In this document: positions 1 to 10,562 of the stretch, piece by piece
How the letters are laid out: every line of letters begins with the position of its first letter
How positions within the stretch are numbered: the stretch's first letter is position 1
Source of the DNA: Planoprotostelium fungivorum
Taxonomy: Eukaryota > Evosea > Variosea > Cavosteliida > Cavosteliaceae
Length of the DNA stretch: 64,000 nt
Direction: 5' to 3'
Assembly: GCA_003024175.1 (NCBI GenBank)
Contig: MDYQ01000025.1
Coordinates: forward strand, 156,656 to 220,655
Translations under genes and position numbers: made by a program
Notes under the pieces: model-generated
Told to the model about the DNA's origin: nothing
The model's input: the letters and a program-made list of their open reading frames with translations, nothing else
Databases searched by the model: none

Positions 1-339
1 TCAAAGTCCGAATCGGATACCCCCACAGATTCATCCACTTTTGTCGAAAAGTTAACAGAGGGTTTGGTGGAAGCTCGAACTGATGTGCTGTGTCGTGATT
101 GCTTTGTTTCATTCTCTGTGTGCTGTGCAATTGTGCTATTCCTTTGACTCGCGAGGGTGTATAGCAGAGGTCTGGGTTGGTGAATATTCAAGCTCAGCCA
201 GACACTCACCTTGATCTCGTCTTGTGGTCTTCTCTTACACCTACTGCCTCGGCTAATAGCGGCCTCGCGAGAGAGTCACGCGGCTGACCGCTCTCTATTG
301 CTGCTCAGTAAACACCATCCAACATGCTTCACCTGTCAT
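1..339 (-). CDS. partial gene at left edge, unknown protein (N-terminal part)
   Basis: I do not recognise this gene. On the minus strand an open frame can be assembled from an ATG at 339 through two short introns: one starting GTGAAGC just after the start, and one GTGAGTG...CCCAG near 170-210. The result is a hydrophilic Ser/Thr/Arg-rich N-terminus that runs off the left edge still open. Typical splice borders and a frame that stays open across both junctions support coding. The first intron would be only about 32 nt, which weakens the start choice. It is divergent from IFT56, about 410 bp away. Treat it as a fragment of a low-complexity protein. It could also be non-coding. Confidence 0.35.
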
Positions 340-749
340 GAATACAGAATCGGCGTGATAGTACTTGTTAAAGACTAAATACTCATGGATCAGCTCGTTT
401 ACGATCAGGTTATCATTAGAGAGTTGCTCCCTCTGCTCCCCCTGCAACATTGTTACACACATATGGCTGTGTTTACAGTCACCCCCTCTAATGTGTGGAA
501 GATCTCAGCTCTCACTTGTGCTCGAAGCTTATCAAGAGTTCCCCTGGCCTCAAGAGTCTCTTGGAGAACTTTTGGTATTCAGTAAAGATCCATATCGGCT
601 CTCTTCACCTGTCTTCAACTCCTCCAATGTGGCCATCGTGATGATCGTTTCCCGCCCTGTTCGGCTTCATCTGTATTCCGCACTTTTCGAGGAATTGCGA
701 AAGCTTTTCCTATTTTTAGTCTACTTATCCGTGTGACACAGTTTCAAAG
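340..749. other. intergenic region, divergent promoter area
   Basis: This is about 410 bp between the putative left-edge gene (minus) and IFT56 (plus). Short open frames occur on the plus strand, but none has recognisable similarity or joins the IFT56 frame. I see no RNA gene or repeat; it is probably promoter and leader sequence for both genes. Confidence 0.5.
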
Positions 750-2820
750 ATGATGATCCCCAGAGCCAAACCGGCTACTAGCACTCCTGTGGCTGCGAAA
801 GCGGATAAATACAAAACTTTAAAGCTTGAGGATTTCATCAAAGACAGGTGATGCGATTGAATTGTAGGGATCTGAGCACCCAACAGAGACTATACTGGTG
901 CTTGCACTGTTCTAAAGGTGGGAATGGACCGTCACCCTTTTGAAATAACGGACTCAGTGGAATCGTAATTCAGGAGAAGCATCGAAAGATCTGTTAGAAT
1001 GGCTGGCATATTCTTCATTTCACCTTGGAAATTACAAAGACGCTCAAGACGTGAGTGGCAGTCACAATGCTGTGATTAATATGTCCAATCTTAGGTACTC
1101 CAAGAGCTGACAGCCAATCCCGACAAGTATGAGGAAAATAAGGATTATCACACCTACGTCGCTTGTTGTATGTTCTACCAAGGGATGTATCAGGAGGCTG
1201 AAGTAGAGGCACAAAAAGGTAGGACGACGAAGAAGATCGATTGTGACGACTATTTTAGGTACCAGCTCTCAACTACAGAACCGCCTACTCTTCCACATCG
1301 CGCACAAATCGAACGACGAAAGTAAATTGATGCATTTTCACCAAAAACTTCAGGATAACATCGAGGATCAGGTGCGATACCTATCCGCTCACCATATTCT
1401 GATGAGCACATAGATGTGCCTCGCCTCTATTCATTTCCTTCGAACGCATTATCAGGAAGCTATTGATGTCTACAAGAGGATACTGATGGACAGCCGAGAG
1501 TACTTAGCGCTGAACGTCTATATCGCTCTGTGTTACTACAAACTCGACTATTACGACATCTCCCAAGAGGTACTTAACGTTTACCTCCAAGCAAATCCCA
1601 AGAGTGCCATCTCGATCAATTTGAAGGCATGCAACCACTTCAGGCTGTACAATGGAAAGGCTGCAGAACAGGAGCTCAAGCAACTGCAGGATCTCATTTC
1701 CTCGTCACCATCCAATTTTGGAAATGAGTTGATGCAGCACAATATGGTAGTCTTCCGTAATGGGGAGAACGCCCTTCAAGTTCTCCCACCTCTATTGTAC
1801 ATAATCCCCGAGGCACGTCTGAACTTGGTCATCTATTACCTAAGAAACGATGAAGTCCAAGAGGCATACAATCTCATCAAAGACGTTGACCCGAGTACCC
1901 CGCAGGTGAGATTTGAAAACGAAGGTATCTGATCTGTTACAGGAATATACTCTCAAGGGAGTCGTGAATGCGACATACGGCCAGTTGCACGAATCGAGAG
2001 AACACATCAAGATGGCCCAACAGTACTTCCAACTTGTTGGAGCTTCCGCCAGCGAATGCGATACCATTGCGGGACGTCAATGCATGGCGTCGTGCTTCTT
2101 TCTCCTCAGGAACTTCGAGGATGTGATGATCTACCTCAACTCTATCAAGGTGCATCGACCGTATGCATGCTTACTCACACTGTGTAGGGATATTTTGAGA
2201 ACGATGATGATTTCCATTGGAATTATGGAGTCGCCAAGGCGTGTAACTCGGACTTTAGAGAGGGAGAGGCTTCACTACTGGCTATTCAGAACGAGAAATA
2301 TAAGGCAGAATACTGCTACCTGAGCTGGCTGGCCAGATGCTGTGAGTGGCGATTACAGTGAGATAGAGATTGATCTCATTTCAGACATCATGAACGGTAA
2401 GGCAAGGCTGGCGTGGGAATTGTATTTGAAGATGGAGACATCGTCAGAGTCATTCAACCTGCTGCAACTCATTGCCAACGATTGTTACAAGGTGCATCGA
2501 GACATCTGGTTCGTTTGTATTGACCATCATTAGACGGGAGCATTCTTCTATTCTGCCAAGGCATTCGATGTGTTGGAGAGATTGGATCCCAATCCCGAAT
2601 ACTGGGATGGAAAGCGTGGTGCTTGTGTGGGCGTATTCAGACAAGTCGTTGCTGGACAGGAACCCAAGGACATTTTACGCGATGTCATCAACATGTTGAG
2701 AAACACCAAGTAAGCTCTTTTCAGCCTCTGAAGCGAATAACACAACGCAGCAACCCCCAAGTGGATGTCATAATAAGGATCATCAAGAAATGGTCCAAGG
2801 ACAATGATATGGGACATTAG
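750..2820 (+). CDS. IFT56: intraflagellar transport protein 56 (TTC26/DYF-13 family)
   Basis: IFT56 is a tetratricopeptide-repeat subunit of the IFT-B complex, which carries a subset of motility proteins into cilia. The translated exons match the vertebrate TTC26 family almost end to end: an N-terminal MM-x-x-RAKP start, then [68 protein letters not shown] and [17 protein letters not shown], ending in [12 protein letters not shown]. The first intron is 848-886 and the second starts at 918; about ten short introns interrupt the gene. The ATG pair at 750/753 is chosen because the family starts with MM before RAKP. No truncation or frameshift is needed. Its presence implies that the organism can make a flagellum at some life stage. 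Confidence 0.93.
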
Positions 2821-3267
2821 GCTCGGCTCTCGTGAATCACAGACGACGATGTAGTTAATAAATGTCCTCATAAAAGTTACATGGTTCTGAATAGATCGTT
2901 CTCTTCACTTCAAGGTGCGTGTCAACCAAGTCGATCGTGGAATCTCCCACGGATCTCATCCCCCGATAGTTCAACTGGAAGACTCCACTTACCATCGTAT
3001 TTCGACTATACGAATCATTTTCTGAGGAACCCTCTTTCACGGTGTGTGTTGATGGTGGACATGTTTTGTTGGGATTACAAATTTGACACGAGATTTCGAA
3101 TCCGTCTACTACGTAAAACATAGTCTACTCGAAATTTCATGTGTTCGGTGAGGCATGATATCTCTTCGCACCAGAGTTATTCTTTGGTCAACAACACACA
3201 CCACACCTGCACACGCTACGGTGAGCGATGGATCTGAGTAACGATCTCACCGCGAACAGAAACACAA
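2821..3267. other. intergenic region
   Basis: This is about 450 bp between the IFT56 stop and the CH-PH gene start on the same strand. Overlapping short frames on both strands show no family resemblance and no convincing splice structure. It probably holds the IFT56 3' end and the promoter of the next gene. Confidence 0.5.
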
Positions 3268-5975
3268 ATGAGCACTACAGAAAACAAACCATCACTGTTA
3301 GAGACCATCGGTGAGAAGATCCTGGATGCCAAAGAGACTGTTGTGGCCGCTGCCACAGGAGCAGCACCTCTAGATAGACACGCACCAGCGGCACCTGAGG
3401 CACCTACACCTGCAGAGACCGTCGCACCGATTCCAGAGGGCCAACAACTCGGTCAAGCCGTCGCCTCTGCAAATGACAAACTGCAGAACCGTCCCACTTT
3501 CATTCCCCCCGCCGAACCTGAACATCAACAGATGATGGTCCGTAACTTCTATTCGTAACTCCTCTACTCGTATTCACTTCCTCTCAGGATCTGATTCACA
3601 ACTTGGGAGTTCGAGATCTGGGAAGAGATCTGTTCTACTACAGACAATTCTTCACGGAAGAGGAGATCGCAGAGTACTGGAAGGAGTTTGAACACGACCA
3701 AGAGGCCAGAGTCACTGTTGGAGATCTCCTCCGTGCCGGAGGCAGAAGACCCGCCTTCGAAGAGGTCAGAACAGCCCTCAGCAACAGAGAGACCGATCAG
3801 ACCCTCTCATTCGGTCAGTTCCTCGGGGTACGTACTCTTTCTCTTCTTTTTCTCTTCCACTCAACTGTTTCAGCTGCTGAAAGAGTCTCGCGGACTAGAC
3901 AAGAACAGGGAGAAGTTGTTGCAGAGAGAGACAGTCCTCAGCGAGGGAAGTGGAGTCCACGGAAACAGCATGGAGGAGAGACAGGTGCTCATCCACTTTG
4001 TCAACTTACTCCTCGAGAGAGACGAGACTGTGTCGGGGATCCTCCCCCTCGATGAGAAGTCCCCCGTGGTCTTCAACGAATTCACTGACGGTGGTCTCTT
4101 CTGCAAGCTCCTCAACCGAATCCAACCTGGCACCATCGACGAGGACAAGGCCTTCCACTTTGGAGAGGGCCTCCACTTTTTGCAGCTGATGGACAACCAA
4201 GTCATGTCCCTCAAGGCTGCCAAGAGCCTCGGGGCCAACGTGGACAGCATCGATCCTGAGGGTCTCCTCCGTGGAGATCCCAGACACATCCTTTCCTTCC
4301 TCGAGCAGCTGTTCAAGCTCACCTTTGGATGTGGATCGAGACAGTACAATGAGGAGGAGAGCGACAGGATCTCAAAGGGCCTTCTCGGGGCACCCACCGA
4401 GCCCGGATTCTTCGTTCCCGCAGAAAGTGCTCCCGCCGTACCCAAGGTCACTGAGGCAGATCTGTACGCTGCCGAGAGAGCTGCACCGGGTGAGTCTCCT
4501 GTGTGTAGAGGTGGCTGACTGTGTCAAGTCAACGGACCGATGCATTCTGAGTTGGAGGCGGCCAGATTGAACGCCCAGAAGTACAGTGCTCTGGTGGCTC
4601 ACCTGGAGTCACAGATGGGACAGCCCACTCTCAGCAGAGAAGTTCCCCTCACTTCTCAGATCACCCAACAACCTCAGATGCAGCAACCTCAGATGCAGCA
4701 GCCTGAAGTGCAACAGCCTCAGATGCAACGGCCTCAGATGCAGCAGCAGATGCCCCAGCAGATGCGCTCATTCAACCCAGCTCTGGGAATGTTCCAGCAG
4801 CAGCCATCGTACAACAACCCTCTCGCCCAGAGAAGCACACCCTACTACAACGTCCTCTCCTCTCTCTCCCCCAGGACTCAGCGTAGAGCCGTCAACCCAG
4901 CCCCCGCTCCTTACGCTCAGTTCCAGAACCAAACCCCCGTCTCTTCCTCTGCTTACTCTACCCCCATGGTCTCTGCTACCCCTGCCATGGTCTCTGCTAC
5001 CCCTGCCATGGTCTCTGCTACCCCAGCCATGGTGCCCGCTACTCCCTCTCTGGTCTCTGCCACCCCAGCCATGATTCCCGCTACCCCTGCTTTGGGAGGT
5101 GCCACGACAGGAACAGGAATTGTTCCCAGAAGAGCAGGAGAGGCACTGGTGAAGGGCATCCTGAGATGGAAGAAGAGATACATTGCTCTCGACGGACAGT
5201 GGCTGCACCTCTACAAGAACTCTGGAAACAACTCTGGAAAGCACTCCATCGATCTGTCAGGAGCTACGGTGAGATCTCATCGTAGATCTCATAGATGCAC
5301 CAGACTGACAGAGACAAGGTCACCCAGGACATTGAAGCCTCGAAGCCCCACTCCATCTTTGTGAACAACGCGAGACAGCAGGAGAAGGCCCACATCTCCT
5401 TTGGTAGTGAGATCCTCATGCAAGACTGGATGAGAGACCTCAACGACGCCAAGACATACATCCAACAGAACGCTGCCTCTCGCACCATCACCATGACTCA
5501 GCCCGTGCATAACAGCGCCATGCAGTCCCAGCCCATCTACAACACCATGCAGTCCCAGCCCATCTACAACAACACCATGCAGTCCCAGCCCATCTACAAC
5601 AACACCATGCAGTCTCAGCCCATCTACAACAACGCCGCAAACCAGAGAGTCATCCGCCCCCAGACCTACGGAACCTACTCCACTCAGCAGATGTCCGGTT
5701 CCTCTCAGACGGGACCCTTCGGTCAACTGAACCACGGCCCAGTCGGTCCCTCTCAACCCACCACCTTCTACTCGGGTGAGCCTCGATCTCCTTCTCATGT
5801 GTTGTGTGCTGATGGTGACACAGGAAGTGGAGTGGTGAGAACGACCTACACGGACACCCCCATGGGAGCCCCCAAGGTGGACTTTAGCAACCCAGAGACA
5901 CTGAGAGAATTTGGACTCCAACACCTCATCCGCCCCACACCCAACCCCCTCCCCAACTCTGCCAACACTCTCTAA
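3268..5975 (+). CDS. CH-domain and PH-domain protein with plastin-like CH and Q/P-rich repeats
   Basis: This is a probable actin-associated, membrane-binding cytoskeletal protein. Domains in order: an acidic Ala/Pro-rich N-terminus; an EF-hand-like helical region (exon 3588-3827); a single calponin-homology domain resembling the first CH of fimbrin/plastin (DGGLFCKLLNRIQPGTIDED, then a region ending in HILSFLEQLFKL) at about 3960-4330; a short coiled coil; Met-Gln-Pro repeats (4666-4760); Ser-Ala-Thr-Pro-Ala-Met repeats (about 4963-5080); a PH domain (KGILRWKKRYIALDG, then W-M-R-D-L-N-D-A near 5428-5460); and QSQPIYNN repeats (5520-5635). Introns are tiny: 5269-5303 is 35 nt, and 4490-4528 is 39 nt and appears to end in AAG. 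The stop is 45 bp from the stop of the convergent RhoGEF gene. Plastins carry four CH domains, so this is not an orthologue. The function is inferred from the domains. Confidence 0.85.
4666..4760 (+). repeat. in-frame CAG-rich repeat coding QMQQP units
   Basis: Tandem units of roughly 12-15 bp (cctcagatgcagcaa variants) encode Gln-Met-Gln-Pro in the linker between the coiled coil and the PH domain. The copies are imperfect but in frame, so length change would keep the reading frame. Confidence 0.85.
4963..5080 (+). repeat. in-frame 21-bp minisatellite coding MVSATPA units
   Basis: About five tandem copies of a 21-bp unit (atggtctctgctacccctgcc and variants) encode a seven-residue M-V-S-A-T-P-A repeat just before the PH domain. 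The central copies are nearly identical, which suggests recent expansion. Confidence 0.88.
5517..5636 (+). repeat. in-frame 27/30-bp repeat coding MQSQPIYNN units
   Basis: Four near-identical copies of a 27-30 bp unit encode M-Q-S-Q-P-I-Y-N-N(-T) in the tail after the PH domain. Each unit holds one tyrosine in a P-I-Y-N context, a possible repeated phosphotyrosine or short linear motif. Confidence 0.88.
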
Positions 5976-6020
5976 TCAACGAATACATCCTTTATCTACA
6001 TTGTCCCCTCAGACCTTCTC

Positions 6021-9000
6021 TCATCGTCTGTGGTTGTTGTTGGCTGCGATCAAATTCTCGAACCTTCTGATCTTCAGGTCCACCGCGCTTGATTCTCGAT
6101 TCAGTCGGGCTTCGTGGCTCCTCTCTGCTGGCTTCTCTTGTTTCGTCTGTGCCTCCGCTCTCTTCATGATCATTCGAACTTCCCTCTTCATCTTCTCCAC
6201 GAGAACATTCGTGCACTGGTTGGCATTCAGCAGTGTCTCTAATCCTATTGGTCGTCAGTGAGTGATGTAATACATCCCTCGTCTCACCTGAGATGAGCGA
6301 GTCTTCTAACACAGAGGGTGGGGGTTCACTTTGGATGGCTGTAGCCTCGGTAGTTGTCTGTCGTCGGTCAAATTTCATTCTCAACGGAGGTTTTAGACAT
6401 ACCTTGCTGATATTCTTTTTCGAGGTGGTGATCGTCAACCGCGGTAACGCCTGCCCGTTCGATGAGAACGAAGATCGATCGATTGACTTACATCCACGGA
6501 ATGAGACCTGAAGCTGTGATCCAATGCCCTGGGCTTGACTCGGATGTCTGCTTCATCGTCCTTCACTTGTACCTTTCTTGGTGGTCTGCCTCTTCTTCAC
6601 TCATCGATCACGACTCTCCACTCACTCGGATGTCTGTGTGGAGCCATCCACCATATCAGGCTTAGCTTGACTCTCCATCTCTGCGGTGCTCACTCGTTTC
6701 AAGGGAGGTGACAATTCGATCGGACTCGTCACTTGGGTTGACTTCTCCTTCGCCTCTCCATCCTTATTGCTCTCTTCACTTCTTCAGTTCCATCCTCCGT
6801 CCCTTCCTCACCTTCAGCTCGAACGGCTCGAAAGGATGTCTTCCTCTGCGTCATCTCGTTCGGTCTATCTCACGATGAACACGGAACATATATCACATTG
6901 AAGGACTCACGCGGTGAACATGGCCTGAGTTAAGATGTTTCCTCTCGCTGACACCAAATCCTTCGAGCCACTTCCGTTCCTTCCTCTCGTGCTCCTCATC
7001 CTAACTGACTCAGGTGATTCCATCTTTTCGTTCTGCCGCGACAGACTTCTCAGTCTCCCTGCTCGTGTCATTGTTCTACTGATGTCCCTCCCACTCACTG
7101 GATGGTGAGACCGTGTGTTCTGATATGGCCAGGGAGATGGCATCCATCCATTCACTCTTCTCCGTGGTGTTGAACGATTGTAACAAGTGAACTCTTCCGT
7201 TCTTCTGCAGAGTCAGCTGGAAGGCGTTGTCGTCCTCAGGGCAATGTTGTATCCGTACATCCTTCAGAGTGATTGCTATGTCTAACGCCTCGTAGGTTCC
7301 ACTGTTGTTCCGTTTCGTGATCTCTCCGATGACGATCGAATCGTTGAATAGAAAGAGTCGAATCAATTCTGTACGAGTCAGATCTGTTTCTTCTCTCTTC
7401 TCACCCGTCTGCGACTTCCTCTTCAGGAACAGCTCTCCATCTTTGATCCATCTTCTGGTCGATTGGCCTGCCGACCACGTCTCGGTCAATCTTCCCTTGA
7501 TGTTGTGCTGTACTTCTTGCACTTTGGCCATCTCTTCTGATTCTTTCTTCTTCTCGTTGATGTAAAAGATCGAAGTCCTCGTCTCCTCCACAGCTGCACT
7601 CTGAACTACATCAGAAGGGAGAGGTGAGAGTACGCACCAGATCTTCGTAATCTGGATGTGATCTCCAGGTGAGAGATAAGATCTGCTCCAAGAGCATCTG
7701 ATATCTGGGTATCCTCTGAATGGGTAAGATGAGGTGAGATACAAAGTCTTGTGATGACAAGTGCCGGCTGCTCTCTCGGTCCTACTGTTGTCATTCATTC
7801 GATCCTCTCGTTCCATTCACCTCCAGCCAGGCTGAAAATTCTCTGTTGGTCTTTCGCAACTCCGTTAAGAATTGAACTGCCGTAGGATAATTGTTGATGT
7901 ACTGACTGTACTTTCTGAATGATCCTTGTGCATTCAGAAATAGATCCCCTATCTTCTGAATCTGTTCACTTGTCAGTCGATGAGTCCAGGTGTGATCCTT
8001 CACCTGTGACCAGTGCTTCATTCTCTCCTCCAGCTCTCCCAAGAAATTACAGTTGATGGAATAGATGGTATCTACATCAGAGAAAATAATTCGAATCTGA
8101 TCGGCACTGCGACGGATGAGACGCACCGGATGTACCTTTACCCCACCTGATCATGTGTTTGAAGAGAGGTCTCTGCAGGGGAGCCCGAAAGAATTCGATG
8201 ATGTTGTTCAGACTCGTCACGTACGTCCTCTCCGTGTCTAATAATTCGAACACCAGCCTCCTCCTGATCCCACTGGCTCGGATGTTCTTCTTCATGATGT
8301 TCCTCTGCATCACTCTCAATCTCCTCTCTCTTCTCTCCCTCACCTGTACGTAGCGCTTGGCCACTCGATGTGCCCTCTTCACTTCGTCTCCGTCGTATTC
8401 TTTTCCCGTGTACACTTTCATCTTGTATCCCCACTCTCTGTTCTTTCGGATGCTGTCCATGTGTCTCCTCTCCAATTCGATGACGTACTTCCTCCACGTC
8501 TTCTTTCCAGTGGGGAGGATCCTACTGCATCCCATCTTCTTCCCCTGTTTCCTCCAGTACCTGTACAATCATTCAGCGATCCCAATGAAGAGCGTTTCAC
8601 CTCTCGGAATTGGCAGCTTCAGCGAAAGATCGACAGACGAGTCGGACGCCGGCTGCCTCTTGCAGTGATAAGAAGGAGACGATCCGAGTGGTCAAGCTGA
8701 TGTCAAAGAAGAGGGTGTACTGATCGTTCCATATTCCTTCTTCCTTCAGTCCATCGAGCAGATCACATGTACAAAGACACTCACCGTTGAGATACGTCGT
8801 GATTCTGTCGTCCCTGGCAACCTACTTGGATGAGTATGATCATACGGTGACCCCTCATCACCTCGAAGATGTCTCCCGATTCGGCCCTCGCCGTCAGAGG
8901 AATCTGAGAACATGAGAAATCGATTGATGTCATCACTCCCACCTGTCCATCGATCTTTGGATGATTGCAGATTCCCATCAGTAGATCCATGTCCCCTCTC

Positions 9001-10451
9001 CTCGATGCAATGTGGTAGATCGTCTCTCCTTGACTGTATCCCATCACCCTTCTCTTCACCAATTCATCACGCTGTACTCACTCGGTCCTCATCTTCACGT
9101 TCGCACCAGCGTCCAATAGAGCAAAGACGATGGCGGGATTGCCTTCTCTTCATCAGTCGACTGATTCGGTAATGAGGTGAAATCTCACCGTGATAGACTG
9201 CAGGGAAGATGGGAGTGATGCCCTCAGTGCTGAGGTGGTTGACATCCTTCGGTTCTTGTGATAACAGAGTGGAGATCATCTTCAGTACGAGGGGTAGTGT
9301 GGTACTGTCATACGTGTGGCCACAGAGATAGTGCAATGGTAATCGATCCATGTGACAAACAGCTCTCAGATTGATCTTCTCCAGTGTCATCAGGTACTCC
9401 AGTACTTGTATCTGTTTGTATGCAGCTGCCACGTGTAATCCTGTGGCACATCAACGACATTGTCTCTTCTAGATGATATCTTGTCAAGTGTTTCTCACCC
9501 GTCATTCCGTCTGATCTTCTGGCGTTGACGTCAAAGTCTTTGTATCGAATGAGGATGGCCTTCACCACCTCTGTTAGTCCCTCACAGATGCAACTGTGGA
9601 ACATCGTATCGTCCGCGTAATCTACACTCTCATTCGTTTCTTTGAAATAGAATGGTGTAGATGATGTAAGTGATGTGAGGTAGATGAGAGGGTGATGTGA
9701 GGTAGATGATGAGAGGTTGATGTGAGGTAGAAATGATGTAGGTAGATGTGATGTAGATCCCTCACGTCGTGGTGTCTCGGGTGATCTTCCCCTTCGAGAA
9801 GTCTAAAGGGATGAACATCTCAATATACGAATGAAGAGCCCACCTCTGGACTAGGAATTGGATCTAAGAATGCTTCGCTGTCTGTCCTGTCTAAGAGAGA
9901 TTTCAACTTAGCTTGTGACTGTTTCGTTAGATATTCTCCCTTGTCGCTCTGGCTCTGTGGCGATGAAATCCCCCTTTCCAATATCTGTTGTTGATGTCCA
10001 TACAGATGTGATGAATCATAACGACTGACCTTGAGTGTTTCATACATTGCTATGCTAGAGGTATTGCTCCCGCTTCTCGAAGAAGCGACCATCTGCTGTC
10101 GTTCCTCCTGGCTCAACACCAGCGATTTACTCCTCTTCAGCATGCTGAACGGATTCTTTCCTTCCTTCGTTTCTGTCACAACACTAGACTCTAGCGGTTT
10201 CACGTCACTCACCCCCGAGCTACCACCATCCACAGATCTCTTAAGAGTGCGATCCTTCTTTGCCGCATTCAGAAAGGTCTCACGGACTCTAGCTCGGAAG
10301 GTCTGCGACCCAGAGAACGTGGAGGGACCATCCTCTTAAAGTCACATCAGCCCACGATACAAGGGGGAAGAGTCTCACCAGAGAGAGGAGGTATGTTCTG
10401 AATCTTGAGAGAGACAGCCACTTGTGATGGTGCCTCGTTCGATGGACAAAC
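6021..10451 (-). CDS. ankyrin-repeat RhoGEF (DH-PH) protein
   Basis: This is a predicted guanine-nucleotide exchange factor for Rho/Rac GTPases. From the N-terminus: a Ser-rich region with a basic KRSKSLVLSQEE stretch (about 10233-9820); ankyrin repeats (9604-8781, with LPLHYLCGHTYD and a final GETIYHIASRRGDMD); a basic linker; a DH domain beginning VFELLDTERTYVTSLNNII (8280-8160) and continuing 8126-7800; and a PH domain (7560-7085, with LIRLFLFNDSIVIGE and a closing EWMDAISLAI). After the PH domain, spliced exons encode a charged tail and a coiled coil (ETLLNANQCTNVLVEKMKR) that stops at 6021-6023. The 5' end is uncertain. An upstream exon reading NEAPSQVAVSLKIQNIPPL joins in frame at about 10451, and the true start may lie slightly further upstream. 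The gene is tandem with CYRI, another Rac-pathway gene. Confidence 0.82.
9655..9765. repeat. intronic minisatellite, GATGTGAGGTAGAT-type units
   Basis: About seven degenerate copies of a 14-20 bp unit (gatgtgaggtagatga variants) lie between the N-terminal exon (9820-10233) and the first ankyrin exon (up to 9604) of the RhoGEF gene. No coding frame crosses the array without stops. It makes this intron one of the longest in the window. Confidence 0.75.
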
Positions 10452-10562
10452 CTACTTCCTGTGAAAGCAACGGAATTCCCAAATCTAGCGAACGATCTAC
10501 GAACCACCAGACCCAACGTTTCTAGATCATATTTTTATGTTTAAATTAACACCATCATGAGA

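Noticed and set aside
4768-5244. Minus-strand open frame rich in Gly/Arg repeats
   Set aside because: It is a shadow of the SATPAM repeats and PH domain of the CH-PH gene on the plus strand.
9655-9765. Array considered as a CRISPR-like repeat
   Set aside because: Units are short, degenerate and contiguous with no unique spacers, and the setting is a eukaryotic intron.
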